From NCBI GenBank assembly GCA_002709085.1, contig PAPR01000048.1, positions 32,856 to 96,855 of the forward strand: 64,000 nt of DNA, read 5' to 3'. Each line of letters opens with the position of its first letter. The first letter of the stretch is position 1. A model generated the notes under the pieces. That model ran no database searches and was not told where the DNA came from. It was given only the letters and a program-made list of their open reading frames with translations. Of this stretch, positions 63,508 through 64,000 are shown in pieces. The DNA is from Pseudooceanicola sp. GTDB taxonomy: Bacteria; Pseudomonadota; Alphaproteobacteria; Rhodobacterales; Rhodobacteraceae. The position numbers were made by a program, and so were the translations under genes.

Positions 63508-64000
63508 ATGACAGTGCTTTTACCGCCGACCGACGCCGGATACGCCCGCGCCGCCGCGTTGCTGCGCGCTGGCGGGCTGGTCGCGATTCCGACCGAGACG
63601 GTCTATGGCCTGGCGGGAAACGCGGCAGACGACCGCGCGGTTGCGTCGATCTACACCGCCAAGGCGCGACCCAGTTTCAACCCGCTGATCGTGCATGTGG
63701 CCGACCGCGCGGCGCTGGATCCGCTGGTCGAGGTGTCCTGCGAGGCAGGGGCGTTGGCAGCGGCGTTCTGGCCCGGACCGCTGACGCTCGTCCTGCCGAT
63801 GAAGTCCGGCGCGCCGGTCTCGCCGCTGGTTTCGGCGGGCCTGTCGACGCTGGCGGTCCGGCTGCCGGCCCACCCCGTTGCGCGCGCGCTCTTGCGGGCA
63901 TTCGGCGGCGGCCTTGCGGCGCCCTCCGCCAACCGCTCGGGCCGGATCAGTCCGACGACGGCTGAGCATGTGATGGCGGGATTGGCGGGCCGGATCGATG
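63508..64000 (+). CDS. tsaC: L-threonylcarbamoyladenylate synthase, 3' end cut by window edge
   Basis: The first 164 residues of a Sua5/YciO/YrdC-domain enzyme, which makes TC-AMP for t6A in tRNA. VAIPTETVYGLAGNA, KARPSFNPLIVHV and PGPLTLVLP are diagnostic, as is APSANRSGRISPTTAEHV. The start ATG has GGAAAGG upstream. A longer Sua5 form with a C-terminal domain is possible beyond the edge. The partner TsaB is at 31.2 kb. Confidence 0.94.
   Translation, partial: MTVLLPPTDAGYARAAALLRAGGLVAIPTETVYGLAGNAADDRAVASIYTAKARPSFNPLIVHVADRAALDPLVEVSCEAGALAAAFWPGPLTLVLPMKSGAPVSPLVSAGLSTLAVRLPAHPVARALLRAFGGGLAAPSANRSGRISPTTAEHVMAGLAGRID

Overview
The window is a gene-dense, GC-rich stretch of an alphaproteobacterial chromosome, most probably a marine Rhodobacteraceae (Roseobacter-group) bacterium. 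The evidence is the cluster pckA / chvI-chvG-hprK-rapZ-EIIA-HPr, a cobaltochelatase cobS/cobT pair, an aa3-type oxidase subunit IV micro-protein, a DmdC-like acyl-CoA dehydrogenase, DUF1127 and TIGR02186 proteins, and an alphaproteobacterial class A RNase P RNA. No tRNA, rRNA, CRISPR array, intact insertion sequence or prophage was found. The window cuts a TRAP substrate-binding gene on the left and a tsaC/sua5 gene on the right.

Layout. 0-2.3 kb: an aldehyde dehydrogenase - TRAP transporter operon on the minus strand, with two palindromic operator candidates upstream. 2.8-5.5 kb: folA, DUF2177, a small secreted protein, cspA, an ArsC/Spx-like protein and a small membrane protein. 5.4-8.2 kb: a four-gene operon matching the copper-binding bufferin RiPP system: precursor (DUF2282), multinuclear iron oxidase (DUF692), partner (DUF2063) and DoxX. 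8.6-14.6 kb: DUF427, Xaa-Pro aminopeptidase, and cobT and cobS separated by an FMN reductase. 14.7-15.9 kb: an ECF sigma / anti-sigma pair. 16-24 kb: DUF3859, pckA, and the divergent chvI-chvG-hprK-rapZ-EIIA-HPr-acyltransferase run, which links envelope sensing and a regulatory PTS to carbon metabolism. 24-31 kb: a TIGR02186/TauE pair and a BmpA-type nucleoside ABC transporter. 30.8-35.8 kb: rimI-tsaB, a NifU-type Fe-S protein with an Irr-type ICE box, a universal stress protein, rnpB, rpmG, a GNAT enzyme, a BI-1 membrane protein and DUF1127.

35.9-45.6 kb: a LysR regulator, quinone oxidoreductase, XRE regulator, hisN, guaD, mgtE, 5-formyl-THF cyclo-ligase, a class II aroA, a membrane protein and cmk. 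45.6-46.7 kb is the only visibly scarred stretch. It lies between cmk and rpsA and holds the tail of a decayed short-chain dehydrogenase, a 13-bp perfect hairpin, a 73-codon orphan ORF and a structured rpsA leader. 46.7-54.9 kb: rpsA, ihfB, lapA, trpF, then ispE, a large TPR protein, ETF-quinone oxidoreductase and soxR on the minus strand. 55-64 kb: a VOC protein behind a SoxR-type promoter, greA, a membrane protein, mobB/mobA, azlCD, a lipoprotein, oxidase subunit IV, a DUF6173-like protein, an MBL hydrolase, acyl-CoA dehydrogenase and tsaC.

The most interesting items are the bufferin operon, the ICE box before the NifU gene, the structured rpsA leader next to a gene graveyard, a plus-strand intrinsic terminator with no plus-strand gene before it (52.65 kb), and the paired palindromes before the aldehyde dehydrogenase operon. 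All functional calls come from reading the sequence and from family knowledge; no database search was run.
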